In this document: positions 44,302 through 54,300 of the stretch, one piece after another
Position numbering within the stretch: the first letter of the stretch is position 1
How the letters are laid out: the number at the start of each line of letters is the position of its first letter
Assembly (NCBI GenBank): GCA_026075535.2
Contig: AP026542.1
Span: 2,108,001 to 2,172,000, forward strand
DNA: 64,000 nt
Direction: 5' to 3'
Source of the DNA: Tricholoma matsutake
Lineage: Eukaryota > Basidiomycota > Agaricomycetes > Agaricales > Tricholomataceae
Made by a program: the position numbers and the translations under genes
Notes under the pieces: generated by a model
Seen by the model: only the letters and a program-made list of their open reading frames with translations
What the model was told of the DNA's origin: nothing
The model's database searches: none

Positions 44302-45133
44302 GATACACTTTTGGCACCCATTCCTCCACTGGCTTCTCCACCTTCACAATATTCTTGTCCCACGACTGTCCTCCATGAACTGCTCTAAAGGTTTGCTTCT
44401 GCTCTTCTTTCTCGATCATGATCAGAACTTCCCCATTTGGCATTTCCTCATCCTCCACTTCCTCCATCGTAACAGAATACTTCCTCGGATGTTCTTTCTC
44501 TTTCTTTTTCCTTTTTTCTTTCTTCATCTTCCTCCCATACACATTACATTCCTTAGGACAACGAGTCATTTGTACTTTCCCAGTTTTCCAATCAATTTTG
44601 GGATTATGCTTCTGTAACCACAGACATCCTATTATTAGATTGGTTTTCCCAAGATTGCACACTTTGAATATGGCTCGCTCCTGATGCTCCTGATACTTTA
44701 GTACCATAGTCACCTCCTCCTTGATAGTTCCTCCACGATTGACTGTTCCGTCAATATTGTACACCATTATAGGTTGCACCAGCTTGTGTGTGTTAATACC
44801 ATTTCCGGTAATTAAGGATCAATTAATAAATAATCCTGTAGCACCACTATCAAGCAACGCTTCCACATCAATAGCTGCATGTGTGTCCACTGTCTTCAGT
44901 CCCACAGTCAAGGTGATTTCGGGTTCTACTCGTGCAGAGTGAATAAAGAATTTAGGGGTTTTCGGAAATGACATGTGAAAATTGTCATGTGATTGACAAC
45001 AGTTGTACTCCTTTTTGTCATGTGATTCAAAACAGTTATACTCCTCCTCGATTTCCTTTTCTGATTTACTCTGGGTTTCCTCGGATACTAATACATTGTA
45101 ACAATTCTGGGTCACCAATGGGGAAACCTTCAC
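44270..45133 (-). pseudogene. Protease-linker region of the chromodomain Gypsy element
   Basis: The retroviral-type aspartic protease motif reads LLDSGATGLFIN near 44850-44820. A TGA follows where relatives have Arg, then the frame continues with VQPIMVYNIDGTVNRGG and KTNLIIGCLWLQKHNPKIDW, a typical protease C-terminal region. It then enters a Lys/Glu-rich linker (KKEKRKKKEKEH) and VEEWVPKVYHDV, which in relatives joins directly to the polymerase start; here the frame changes by one base near 44290. Upstream, a Glu/Ser-rich segment links gag to protease. Confidence 0.85.
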
Positions 45134-46226
45134 TGGGACTCTTCTGCAAAATTCTTCTGCTTGCCTTCCTCCAGCTTCACTTCCTCGATTGTAGCTTCCC
45201 TAATCTTTCTTTTCTGCCTACAATTCCTAGAAATGTGTCCTAACTGCCCACAGTCAAAACATTTAAGTGGGGCTCGTCTCCCTGCTTGATCAACCTCCAT
45301 TGCCTCTGCTGGTGCTGCTGACTCCATAACTATAGGTGTCACTGCCATGGCTGGTGGCTGTGCCCTTGGAGCTTGTGCCTGAGGCGCCTTTCATTTCTCG
45401 GACTTTCCTCCAGATGACTTTCCAAATTTACTACTTCCGTACATCAACTTTGACTCCGCCTGTTCCTGCCGATATTGCCAGTCAAGGGGCATTGCCCAAT
45501 TATACCACTTGTCCAACTTCTCTGGCATAGAAGGTAGTCGGTAGATAGACTTGAATAAGGAGGGATTTAATCCTGCTTTCAAAAACTCTACCAACGTGGC
45601 TTCTCCCATGTCCTTTGCGAAGCTTCTGCTTTGAACTGCAAAATAAATTCATCCGCCGTTAGGGAACCTTGGTGCATGGTTTTTAATTTAGCATTGGCTG
45701 TCGCCTTTGGATTAGGGTCTCCAAACTGTGCCTCCAATCTCTCCAGAAATTCCTTGAAGGTTGCAAATGGTTTATTTCCTGCGGCAATTTGATTAATAGC
45801 CTCATTTCTCCAGAACTGTGCTTTCCCCCCCTGAATATATGAGAGAGCAAACATAATCCTAGACTCAGCTGTATGAAACTCGGGCTTCCTCCCATGGATG
45901 TACAATACTATAGAGCTGATGAAGGATTTTGTATTCTCCATGGTACCGTCAAAGATTTGCGGGGGCACATACTTAGGTAAGCGCGCTTTTCCATTTCCAG
46001 ATTTCTCCACTGTCTCATCCTCCTGCGATATCCACTCCACCATCTCCTCCATCTCATCATCTCTTTCTCCTATCGTCTCTGGCTGTACTTCTGCTTGTCT
46101 GGGCTGTGATGCTGCCAATACTGACACTAATTGCGACATTTGTGCTGTGAGCACATCAATTTTCACCTCTAGTGCTGGTATGGGAACAGGATTAGGACCA
46201 GGATTAGAAGTTGAAGGTTCGGACAT
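45130..46226 (-). pseudogene. gag of the chromodomain Gypsy element
   Basis: It starts MSEPSTSNPGPNPVPIPALE, has a short helical segment (DVLTAQMSQLVSVLAA) and an acidic patch. The capsid-like domain follows (PPQIFDGTMENTKSFISSIV, FALSYIQGGKAQFWRNEAI, LEAQFGDPNPKATAN), then after a one-base slip near 45600 FLKAGLNPSLFKSIYRLP. The CCHC zinc knuckle CFDCGQLGHISRNC lies near 45263-45222. Frame changes at about 45600 and 45390 break the ORF into three. The protein would coat the element RNA; the knuckle binds nucleic acid. Confidence 0.92.
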
Positions 46227-46713
46227 AATTGTAGAATCTGTGATGAATCACTTCTTCGACAAATTCAAAAAATTTTCTTCAAGACCTCTCCAAACATTTA
46301 CAGGTCACGTGAAAAGGTTTGTCGAGGTTTGTCAATGGTTCGTCGTTCGTTGGGCGCCTATTTTGACACTTCGGATCAATAACCCTTCCAACAGTGCCTG
46401 ATCTCGGAGATATTGCTGAATTCGGCTTGTAACTAAAATAGTCGTCCAAATAGAGTGATGTAAATCGTAACTAAACCAGATCCAATCGGTTGTCTGGTTG
46501 CAGCTGTCCTAATGATGAGCGCTGCCTCTCGATCACTGGTGGTCGCAATGTAAGGCAAGGCCTGGTGTCGGCTTATGAAAGAAAAGGTAGATTATGTATA
46601 TACAAGTACTTCCAGCTCATGCCGAAAGGGTGAGTAATCGGATGTGGCGCGGTGAAACAATGACGTATGCACAAGTAAGAGAAGGTGCACTGATATGGGA
46701 AGTTGTGCTCTTC
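46227..46713 (-). other. 5' leader between LTR and gag
   Basis: This 487-bp stretch lies between the 5' LTR and the gag ATG and should contain the primer-binding site directly next to 46713 (minus strand starts GAAGAGCACAACTTCC). It is relatively rich in CG and has no ORF of note. The tRNA match could not be checked. Confidence 0.6.
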
Positions 46714-47113
46714 TGTTAGGGCGACACCCACTATCTGCTAGCTAAGACCATGCGGGTTCTCTCTACAAGAAGGGGGCAGGATCCGTGCTCATGATGGGGG
46801 AATTGATGGTTTTGATGCGAGGGGTTATTAATAGGTGAGTTTGTTGAGATAGGCCTTTCACACCGAAAACGTAGGTGGAATACCTAAGAGAACACAACTA
46901 GGGTCCCCTAGGCATATATTTAGGGTTTATATACTATGTTACACATATTGTACATTGTTGTTACCGACGCACTCGTACATGCACATACATTTTGATGTGT
47001 GCGAAATAAAATTCTCATGCTATCAAAGTGTAGCATCATTTGGCGTCATGTAGCGTAATTCAACATAATAAATAAAATGAAATTTTATTAGGTAATGGGG
47101 TGGTTTCCTAACA
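46714..47113 (-). repeat. 5' LTR of the chromodomain element
   Basis: It is 400 bp long and the partner of 40876-41275. The promoter for the minus-strand transcript should lie in it. The target duplication GTTAT follows at 47114-47118. Confidence 0.97.
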
Positions 47114-47118
47114 GTTAT

Positions 47119-47173
47119 GAGGACTCATCTTTATACCCCAACATTACTGCCACCAGAAATAAGGTTTAAGTGA
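47119..47173 (+). pseudogene. 3' part of the ORF interrupted by the Gypsy element
   Basis: It continues the frame left of the element with MRTHLYTPTLLPPEIRFK and a TGA stop at 47171-47173. One copy of GTTAT must be removed for the reading to join. Confidence 0.55.
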
Positions 47174-48590
47174 GCAGCATTGTGGCACAAATTTCAACAT
47201 CCAAGTTGTAAGCAATATTTCTAAGTCAATCCACTATCAAAGTTAGAACACAGCAGGTTTTTCCGACATGCAGACTTTGAACACAAAAGGAAATATTTCC
47301 CACACTCCATTCAAGAAACTCAAGAAACTCATTACCACTGCTGTTGACACCACCACCTTCCCTCCCATCTCAACCACCACTTCAACTCTGTCAACACCCA
47401 CTACCACCACTTCCCCTCCAATTCCCCTGCTGTAGACAAAACCCAACTTAGACACAATGTGGCCTGTGGTAAATTTTTCTCTCTTTCTTTCTTGTTTTTA
47501 TCACATTATTAACTATGTTTATTTCTTTTTTAGGTTGAAACTTTGCAGTAATGACATGCCCCAACCCCATATAACCCATACCCAGCCCTCACACTATGCC
47601 CCTCCTCCCCATCAAAATGGGGTTTGAGGGTGCCGAGATACACACCAGGTCCAGACACCACCCACCCCTAGCCTCACAAGCAACTGCTTGTCAGGTGGAT
47701 TGCAGGTGGAAGGGGCCCAATGACAGATGACAAACAGAGCCAAGATGACATCTGCACACCTGCAAGCACAACCCAGCAGCATCCCAAACCACCACTGTGA
47801 CTGCTTGCAGACTGGAAGCAGGGAGGGATGGGGAGAGGACAGGAACAACTACAATGACCATGATGATACAGACAACAGGAATGGTGAAGTGGGGCCCACA
47901 TGTGCAACACAAGATGAGAGGGAAACAAAAGGGAGCATGAATGAGTGCCCAGGAGACATTGACGTCTCCTGGGCCATAAGTAAGTTTTTTTGTTTCCTTT
48001 GTTCCCTGCAACTGACGACAATGGCGACCCAGCACCAGCCCCAAACCCAGATGACAACACCCATGGCACCAGACCCCTCTGCTATAAGCAACTGCTCATA
48101 GGGGGGAAGGCTGGTGCATACAAGCGAACAGCAGCAGGGAGGGGGAACAACACTGAGAAATGACATGACAAAATGGCCCAAACAATGCATATCATCATTT
48201 GGGACCTAAGTATCTTCTTCTTTCTTTTGTGTTTCATTTTTTCTTTTTGTTTTAGGTTTTGGATATACCATCATGACACCACTGCCACCTGCCCCACCTG
48301 ATGAGTGTTTGTGGGGTGGATTGTGGGTGGAAGGATGATGACAACAGGGGGTGGCATGGATGTCACTGGGGGATGATGACACAATCCACTACTGCTGCGA
48401 GCTTCTGCTTGCAGGGTGGATGGGCAGCGGTGTTTTGAAGAAAAGAGGAGGGGCACAACACCACAATTCCATGATGATGCACCCCTCATGAATGCAAGGC
48501 CTAAGGCCTGAGGGCTCGAAGGATAGGCATTGTTTGGGCTCTAGGTAAAAAAATTTTCTTTTCTTTCTATTTTTCTAACAAACCATTTTC
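47174..48590. repeat. Unclassified repeat region with CTGCTTGCAGGGTGGA and intron-like motifs
   Basis: Variants of GCAACTGCTTG followed by GGTGGATTGCAGGTGGAAGG recur near 47676, 47803, 48086, 48305 and 48400. GTAA- or GTAAGT-like sites followed by T-rich tracts ending in TTTTAG occur near 47468-47533 and 48190-48256. A hairpin lies at 47947-47974. Related sequence lies at 13140-13570 and 56990-57250. ORFs are open on both strands and I trust none of them. Confidence 0.45.
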
Positions 48591-48810
48591 TCCATAGGTC
48601 CTTCCACTCTGCCCTCTCCCTCTGCCCCTCTCCCTCCTTTGCCTCCTCTGCCTCCTTTGCCTCCTCTGCCTTTCCTGCCTCCTCTCCCTCTCCCCCTCTT
48701 CTCTTCTCTGCCTTCCTCTCACTCTCTTCTCACTCTCCCCACTCTTCTCTGCCCCTCTTCCCCTCCCCCTCCTCCTCACTACCTCACTCCCCTCTCCCTC
48801 ACTCCCTTCT
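48590..48810 (+). repeat. Polypyrimidine tract with 9-bp repeat
   Basis: Over 200 bases are almost entirely C and T on the plus strand, with repeated TGCCTCCTC and CTCTCCCTC units. Mirror-symmetric stretches make triplex (H-DNA) formation possible. Confidence 0.85.
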
Positions 48811-49385
48811 ATACTTATTATTATAATGTCACTTTGAAATTCTCAGAGGATTGTTATGCTTTTTGCTAAGTGATTGTAATGTAGGTTATTAATACTAAGT
48901 GTTAGTATGGGATGAAAGCTTGTACCAAGTGCTCATTTTGTCAAGTAAAACAAGTCATGACTCACTATAGTTAAGACTTGGGGGTGAGGGCCAATTCTGG
49001 CAGGTATGAGTCCTTTTATTGTATGATCTATAATCAAATAATGCTAAATACCTGACAATATTTGGTAATAAAAAACCCAATAGTATGCAAAGAAATATTA
49101 AATATTAAATCAGCTCAAGAAGCTGATCAGAATGATATATAAAACATAAAATACAGGATATAAACTTTATATTTAGCCCTAATAAATAATACCAAATAGT
49201 GGAAACCATTATGTTAATGATGCATCAATGATATTCTGTTCTATTACAAGTTAAACATTAAGGAAGATATAGCTTATTTTCATTAATAACAAATAATAAC
49301 AAATATATAATAATACCTCTTGATTCTGTTCGAGCAATGTGGATTTTTGTTGAACCATTTTCCACCAAGGTCACCTAGTAATGAT

Positions 49386-49733
49386 TGGCATAGCATTAAT
49401 ATTTTAGATATAGTTTCCATTCCTATGATACCTCCACTACTCTGTTCTCCATCAGTCTCTGACCTAACTCTGCTCTTTAGTATTTAACCTATTTACTTCT
49501 GTTTGTATTCTTCAGTTCATAAAGCAACCAAGTTTACCCATCTCAATCTCTAGTCTCCTCTCCTGTCTTGGACTTCCTCTCAAACTCTGATATTCTTACA
49601 TTTACCTTTGTCTTGAAATTAGACACTGACAAGGTGAAGGGCACAATTTCTTATAAGTTGAAGCCAAGTCCTCTCTGATACACCATCCAATATGAGTCTG
49701 ACAGATTTCCACCCTCAAGTTCAGCACTTAACA
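49386..49733 (+). mobile_element. Solo LTR of the decayed Gypsy family, TSD ATGAT
   Basis: The 348-bp unit starts TGGCATAGC and ends GCACTTAACA. It is flanked on both sides by ATGAT and is homologous to the LTR at 14.3-14.8 kb. It sits inside the AT-rich satellite. It presumably arose by recombination between the two LTRs of a full element. Confidence 0.85.
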
Positions 49734-51071
49734 ATGATGGTCTAATAGTATACAACATTGTTTATATAAGAACTGACTGAAATAATAGATTGAAACCATA
49801 CAAACAAGGCCAAATAATTCCAAATGACATTTGAATAATGGGCCAACAATATATCTTTTTATTTCAAGTTAAATAAAACAAATGGGACAAGAATTAAGTG
49901 AGATACAGCATTTTTGATGATTTAATAACAAATATAAACAACCTTTGTTAGCACACCTAAATCAGATAATGTACAAACATTATACATTTTATTTGCAGGT
50001 TAAATCAGTTGGATTAAAGAAGAACTAACTGAGATACCACAAACAATGCCAAACAATACCACATATGATCTCAATGAATGGGCCAATAATGTATCTTCTT
50101 ATTCCAAGTTAAATAAAACAAATTGGCCAAGAATTGACCAAGATACAGCATTTTGATAATTTAACAAATAAAGATAAACAATTTTGTCAATATAAAATGC
50201 CCAAACTACATACCCTTCTACAAGTTAAACTCAATTGAATTAGAACTGGCTCTGATATAGTCTTTTTGATCTGCTTGATATATTAACAAACAATAGCAAA
50301 CATCTGTAAATATCCTTTAAGGATAGACCAACAGTATCTCTTTATTTTTCAAGTTAAATCATCCATTTTGGATGAAAACTAAAAGAGATACTATATTTAG
50401 ACATGACAACAATGTCAAACAATACCAAATACTCTTCTGATGATTGGCCAATGATGGGTCAATAGTGTATCTTCTTATTCCAAGTTAAATAAAACAAATC
50501 AGCCAAGAAATGGGCAAGATACAGTATTTTGATGATTTAACAATTAAAGATAAACAACCTTTGTCAGTGTAAAGTGCCCAAGCTACACCCTTCTACAAGT
50601 TAAATAAACTCAAGTGAGTTAAAACCAGCTCTGATATCATCTTTTTGATTTTTTGATATATGCACAAACAATGCCAAATATTTGTAAGTATCTTTTAATA
50701 ATAGACCAACAGTTATCTTGCAAGTTAAATCATCCAAAATGGATGAAAACTGAAGGAGATACTATATTTAGCCATGACAATAATGCCAAACAATGCCAAA
50801 TACCCTCCCAATGATTGGCCAATAATGTATCTTCTCATTCCAAGTTAAATAAAAGAAATCAGCCAAGAATTGAGCAAGATACAGTATTTTGATAATCTAA
50901 CAAACAAATATAAACAACTTTTGTCAGCACAGGGCAAAGTGTCCAAGTTACATACCCTTCCACAAGTTAAATAAACTCAGTTGAGTAAAAACTGGCTCTG
51001 ATATAGTTATGTTGATCTTTTTGATCTATAAACAAACAATCCCAAATACTTGTAAATATTTCCCAATGATA

Positions 51072-51498
51072 AGATAGATCTCGTTCAGAACAAATGTGAT
51101 CACGTGAACATTGGACTAGATCATAGTTGGCAGTCATTTTGATGACCCTTTTAAAAATTCTGGCCACACAGAGTTGTTGGAAATCATTTTTATTAATGAT
51201 CTGTTACTTTACATTCTCCAAAGGTGTTGAGGCTGAGGAGTCATTAGGTTTGCAAGTGCTGAATCTGGATGCTGTGACCATGTAGTCACAATGTCAAGTT
51301 CCCACTTCCAGAAACCTAATGACAACTTCTACAGTCAAGTTTTTCCTATTGTAAAAACAATATAACCTGGACATGTATGATTTAAATAGCTTTGTGGAAG
51401 TGGATTTTTTGAAATGTGCTGTGAAGTGAATTTAGCAGAAGTCTATTCAAATGTCACACATTTCACATGATCACATTGGTTCTGAACGAGATCTATCT
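51072..51498. mobile_element. MITE with ~35-bp TIR and TA target duplication
   Basis: The left end starts AGATAGATCTCGTTCAGAAC and the right end is its inverse, with matching sequence continuing through AATGTGATCAYGTG. The element is flanked by TA on both sides, and satellite monomers elsewhere show the uninterrupted ATAGACCAAC. At 427 bp with no coding capacity it fits a Tc1/mariner-type MITE. Confidence 0.85.
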
Positions 51499-51507
51499 TA
51501 GACCAAC

Positions 51508-52342
51508 CAAGGGGCTGGCGGAACGGGAAAATCACATATCCACTCAGATTTTTTTTTTCAGTACCCATTTGACCCCCCCACCCCCTCCTTCCATATATAG
51601 TAAGTTTTCATCATGTGTTAATGTTTTTCTCAGAATTAATTTAAAACAATCTTTGCACCAACATCGAAATGACTCATCGTACATCACTCATGCATTCTGC
51701 TTTCAAGTTATTGCTTCTCTTCTCCTGCTCTCGGCTCTACTGCTCTCGGGACATCGCTATCCAAATCAAACATGTGGCAGCAAGCATGCCCACTGCCACA
51801 TCACTGTGCCACCCGTAAAATGTGTCTTGAGTCCGACATGGTGTTGTCAAGAGGAACAACAATGGAGGGGTGATGACATAGGATGCAGGGAAGACCTGCC
51901 ATTAAGGCTAGTGCAGTGTTTACTGGCAGCAGGCACATAAACGGGGTGTGGGTGGATCGTCACAAGAAGTCGCCCAAGTCTGCACTCCCCACTGCTGCTA
52001 GGGAAGCATGTCCATGGCAGGATAGTGCAGTATCTGCCCTGTTACAGTGTTCTGGTGGTCCTTGCACCACTGATTCATGTTGCATAGTATGTAGCTGTTG
52101 AATACAATCTAATTAACATTCAAATAAGTTTATGACAGAGTTATAGTCCCCGAAGTAGTCAATTCATATGCCCTCTGACATGATAAGTCTCTGTTTATAC
52201 CACTTGAACAGCTATTCTAAGTGTTTCACAGCCAGACGAAGCCACTCTGCATCATTTACAGGTAGGTCATATTTTTTTTTCAGCCTCCAGTGGTACCCCC
52301 CCCCTACCCATGGTTCGGGATTCCCATTCCGCCAGCCCCTTG
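51508..52342. mobile_element. Non-autonomous hAT element, TSD AGACCAAC
   Basis: It starts CAAGGGGCTGGCGGAACGGG, and the complement of the right end reads CAAGGGGCTGGCGGAATGGG. The 8-bp sequence AGACCAAC occurs immediately on both sides. Poly-T and poly-C runs lie symmetrically near both ends. The 835-bp interior has no hAT transposase motif. Eight-base duplications and short inverted ends define the hAT superfamily. Confidence 0.92.
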
Positions 52343-52563
52343 AGACCAACAGGATACTTTTCATTTGCAAGTTAAATCATTCAAATTGGATGAAAACTGA
52401 AGGAGATACTATATTTAGCCATGACAACAATACCAAACAATGCCAAGTACTCTCCCGATGACTGGCCAATGATGTACTTTCCCATCTGTAGTTAAATGAA
52501 CCTAATCGGACAAGAAATGAGTGAGATACAAGACTTTCATTGTAGATATGCTAAAAATAGCAT

Positions 52564-52660
52564 ACCCTAAAGCGGTCACGTGTGCCAAATATCGACATCT
52601 CTCGGGGGGGGGGGGGAGAGAGAGAAGTCGATATTTGGCGCATGTGATAACTTTAGGGCG
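52564..52660. repeat. Foldback hairpin with ~40-bp arms around a 13-G run
   Basis: The left arm contains CCCTAAAG, CACGTGTGCCAAATATCGAC and CTCTC. The right arm is its inverse (GTCGATATTTGGCGCATGTG, CTTTAGGG). The loop holds thirteen consecutive G and an AG repeat. A smaller hairpin (TATGCTA/TAGCATA) lies directly to the left. CpG sites are retained, so it may be recent. Confidence 0.8.
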
Positions 52661-52799
52661 CCCCCAAAGTATCATCAAATTTCAAAATTTCAATACAAAG
52701 TTTGTAACTGATCAATAACAGTTTGTAATGGATTGTATTGAAGTCAATTACTGTAGGTTACCGGTAATTTAGATAGCCAGATGTAAATTTTCCTTTTAT

Positions 52800-52965
52800 A
52801 CTCGAACTCCGCATCTCGGCTAATTTTTCAGTCCCATGGTTAGTAAAGTCAGTAATTTTTGTAATCATTGCACAGGACTTACTGACCGTGGGGAAAAAGG
52901 AAATGTTTTTCTTATACCACTGAATTTTTCATTGATTCCCAGTTTGAAGAACGAGTTTTAACTTT
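52800..52965 (-). repeat. Inverted copy of the dispersed repeat at 27.65-27.85 kb
   Basis: It shares CCATGGTTAGTAAAGTCAGT, CACTGAATTTTTCATTGATT and the following TTTGAAGAA, with point differences. This copy retains more CG dinucleotides. Confidence 0.65.
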
Positions 52966-53224
52966 GTTAAGCACTTGTAACACAGGCACTACCTCCCTTT
53001 TGTGCATGAACAGTCAACTAATTCCAGATGACACTCAGGATCACTTGTTGGTAGTATTTACTGTGAAGATATCATGCTCAAGACAATATTGGACATTTTC
53101 AGATATTTATTACTCTTTTGTCATTCTTTCATTATCTCTTAGTTACATCCAATTTGCTTAGTTTACTTCACCAAGGTAAGCCTATGACCTATGCTCACAT
53201 ATATATACTTAAGTAGATATTAGA

Positions 53225-53730
53225 GGACTCATTCATGCCAGGCTTTAGCCATGGCCCAATTGGACAAGTATTCATTCCCTTCATCCAGCATTTGTCAGTG
53301 AATGGCATCCAGAAACAAGGGCTAAGGTTCTCCAGTGGCTTGATATTGGCTCTGATGGTGATATTACCTCATTCCAGAACCATCTTGCAGCATATAATGC
53401 TCTAGAAGTAAGCTTGTTTATTGCTGTAGGCTCTCTGTTTACATTTCTAATCTGCCTGGCTGCTATAGATATCATCACTCCAGATTCAAGATGAGGGAGC
53501 ACACAGAGCTTTTGCTGCTGATATGCTGTATCACATGATTTTTGGCCCTGAACCCCCCTATCACCCCAAGTGGAAGGCATTATATAAAGGATTCTCATTA
53601 TCCTGCCATAATGGCTTCAGTTTTCTTTTGGTAAGTGTCAAAGCACTCCTCATTACTGCTCTTATAATGTGATCCAGCCGCCAAGAGAATTTTCAGGTGG
53701 CTCTGAGACATTTTTCAGTATGAGGTGGAC
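53225..53730 (+). pseudogene. Fragmented hypothetical gene, 5' part
   Basis: Plus-strand exon-like segments read FVSEWHPETRAKVLQWLDIG with FQNHLAAYNALE near 53290-53405, then after an apparent intron EGAHRAFAADMLYHMIFGPE with HPKWKALYKGFSLSCHN near 53490-53620. The amino-acid pattern is clearly protein-like but the function is unrecognised. The gene is cut at 53738 by a hAT insertion. Sequence resumes beyond it at 54301. Confidence 0.4.
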
Positions 53731-53738
53731 CTCAAGCA

Positions 53739-54300
53739 TAGTGCTTTGAGGTCCAGTCCGGTCCGGTTTTTTTGCCTTTTTTGGGTGAACAGATAACCAG
53801 ACCAGTTATCTATAAAAGGAAATGGCCAAATAACCGGACCAGGACCAAAAAAAACCACAAAAAACCGACCGTAACCAGTCATGACTGGTTCGTAACTGAA
53901 CTGCGGTCCACACCGGTAATAACTGGTCATAACCACCTTTTTCACACATTCCTCCATTCCCCTACAGGATGCGAACAAAAGATTCAAAAAGTTATGCAAA
54001 TCGGCCAAGAAACAAGTGAGATATCATTAAAACCGAGTTTGATATCATCAAACTTGCATTCAAAGTCGGTTTTGATGATATCTCACTCAATTCTTGACCA
54101 ATTTGCTTAAATTTTTGGTTATTTGGTAGCTCCTGAACGTGGCTATGTATGGACATAGCTGAACTGGTCTAAACCGGTTAAGACTGGTTTATTTGAACCG
54201 GTTTTCTGCAGTTTTTTTGTTTAAATTTAACTAGGACCATAACCAGCGGTCCTATGTAACCAGTTATGGTCTGGTCCAGTTTCCGGTCCTCAAAGCACTA
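53739..54300. mobile_element. Non-autonomous hAT element, TSD CTCAAGCA
   Basis: It starts TAGTGCTTTGAGGTCCAGTC, and the complement of the right end reads TAGTGCTTTGAGGACCGG. CTCAAGCA lies immediately on both sides. Subterminal ACCGGTCC/GGTCCGG and AACCAG motifs in both orientations fill the ends. The 562-bp element has no transposase. Its ends are closely related to those of the hAT at 62089-62926. Confidence 0.93.

Larger units (their letters stand above)
40876..47113 (-). mobile_element. Chromodomain Ty3/Gypsy retrotransposon, nearly intact
   Basis: The 6,238-bp element has 400-bp LTRs at both ends (TGTTAGGGCG ... CCTAACA) and a perfect 5-bp target duplication, GTTAT. Coding runs on the minus strand: gag with a zinc knuckle, aspartic protease, reverse transcriptase, RNase H, integrase and C-terminal chromodomain, which places it with the chromoviruses. 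A purine tract (AAAAGGGGGG on the minus strand) lies next to the 3' LTR, as expected for a polypurine tract. It is the most CpG-rich and best preserved element of the window. It carries a handful of TGA stops and one or two frameshifts, so this copy is probably not functional. Confidence 0.97.
49020..52560. repeat. AT-rich satellite: ~120-bp monomers in a ~360-bp higher-order unit
   Basis: Monomers carry CAAGTTAAAT, a GAGATAC- or CAAGATACA-like block, an AACAATGCCAAATA-like block and TGGCCAATAATGTATC. The landmark TATTCCAAGTTAAATAAAA recurs near 50102, 50474 and 50834, 360-372 bp apart, with two diverged monomers between. The array is interrupted by a solo LTR, a TA-flanked MITE and a hAT element, after which monomers resume at 52343. 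No genes are seen within it. Confidence 0.8.

Noticed and set aside
47674..48190. Overlapping ORFs of more than 100 codons on both strands
   Set aside because: No recognisable motif, compositional bias from repeats, and intron-like sites inside; not supportable as genes.
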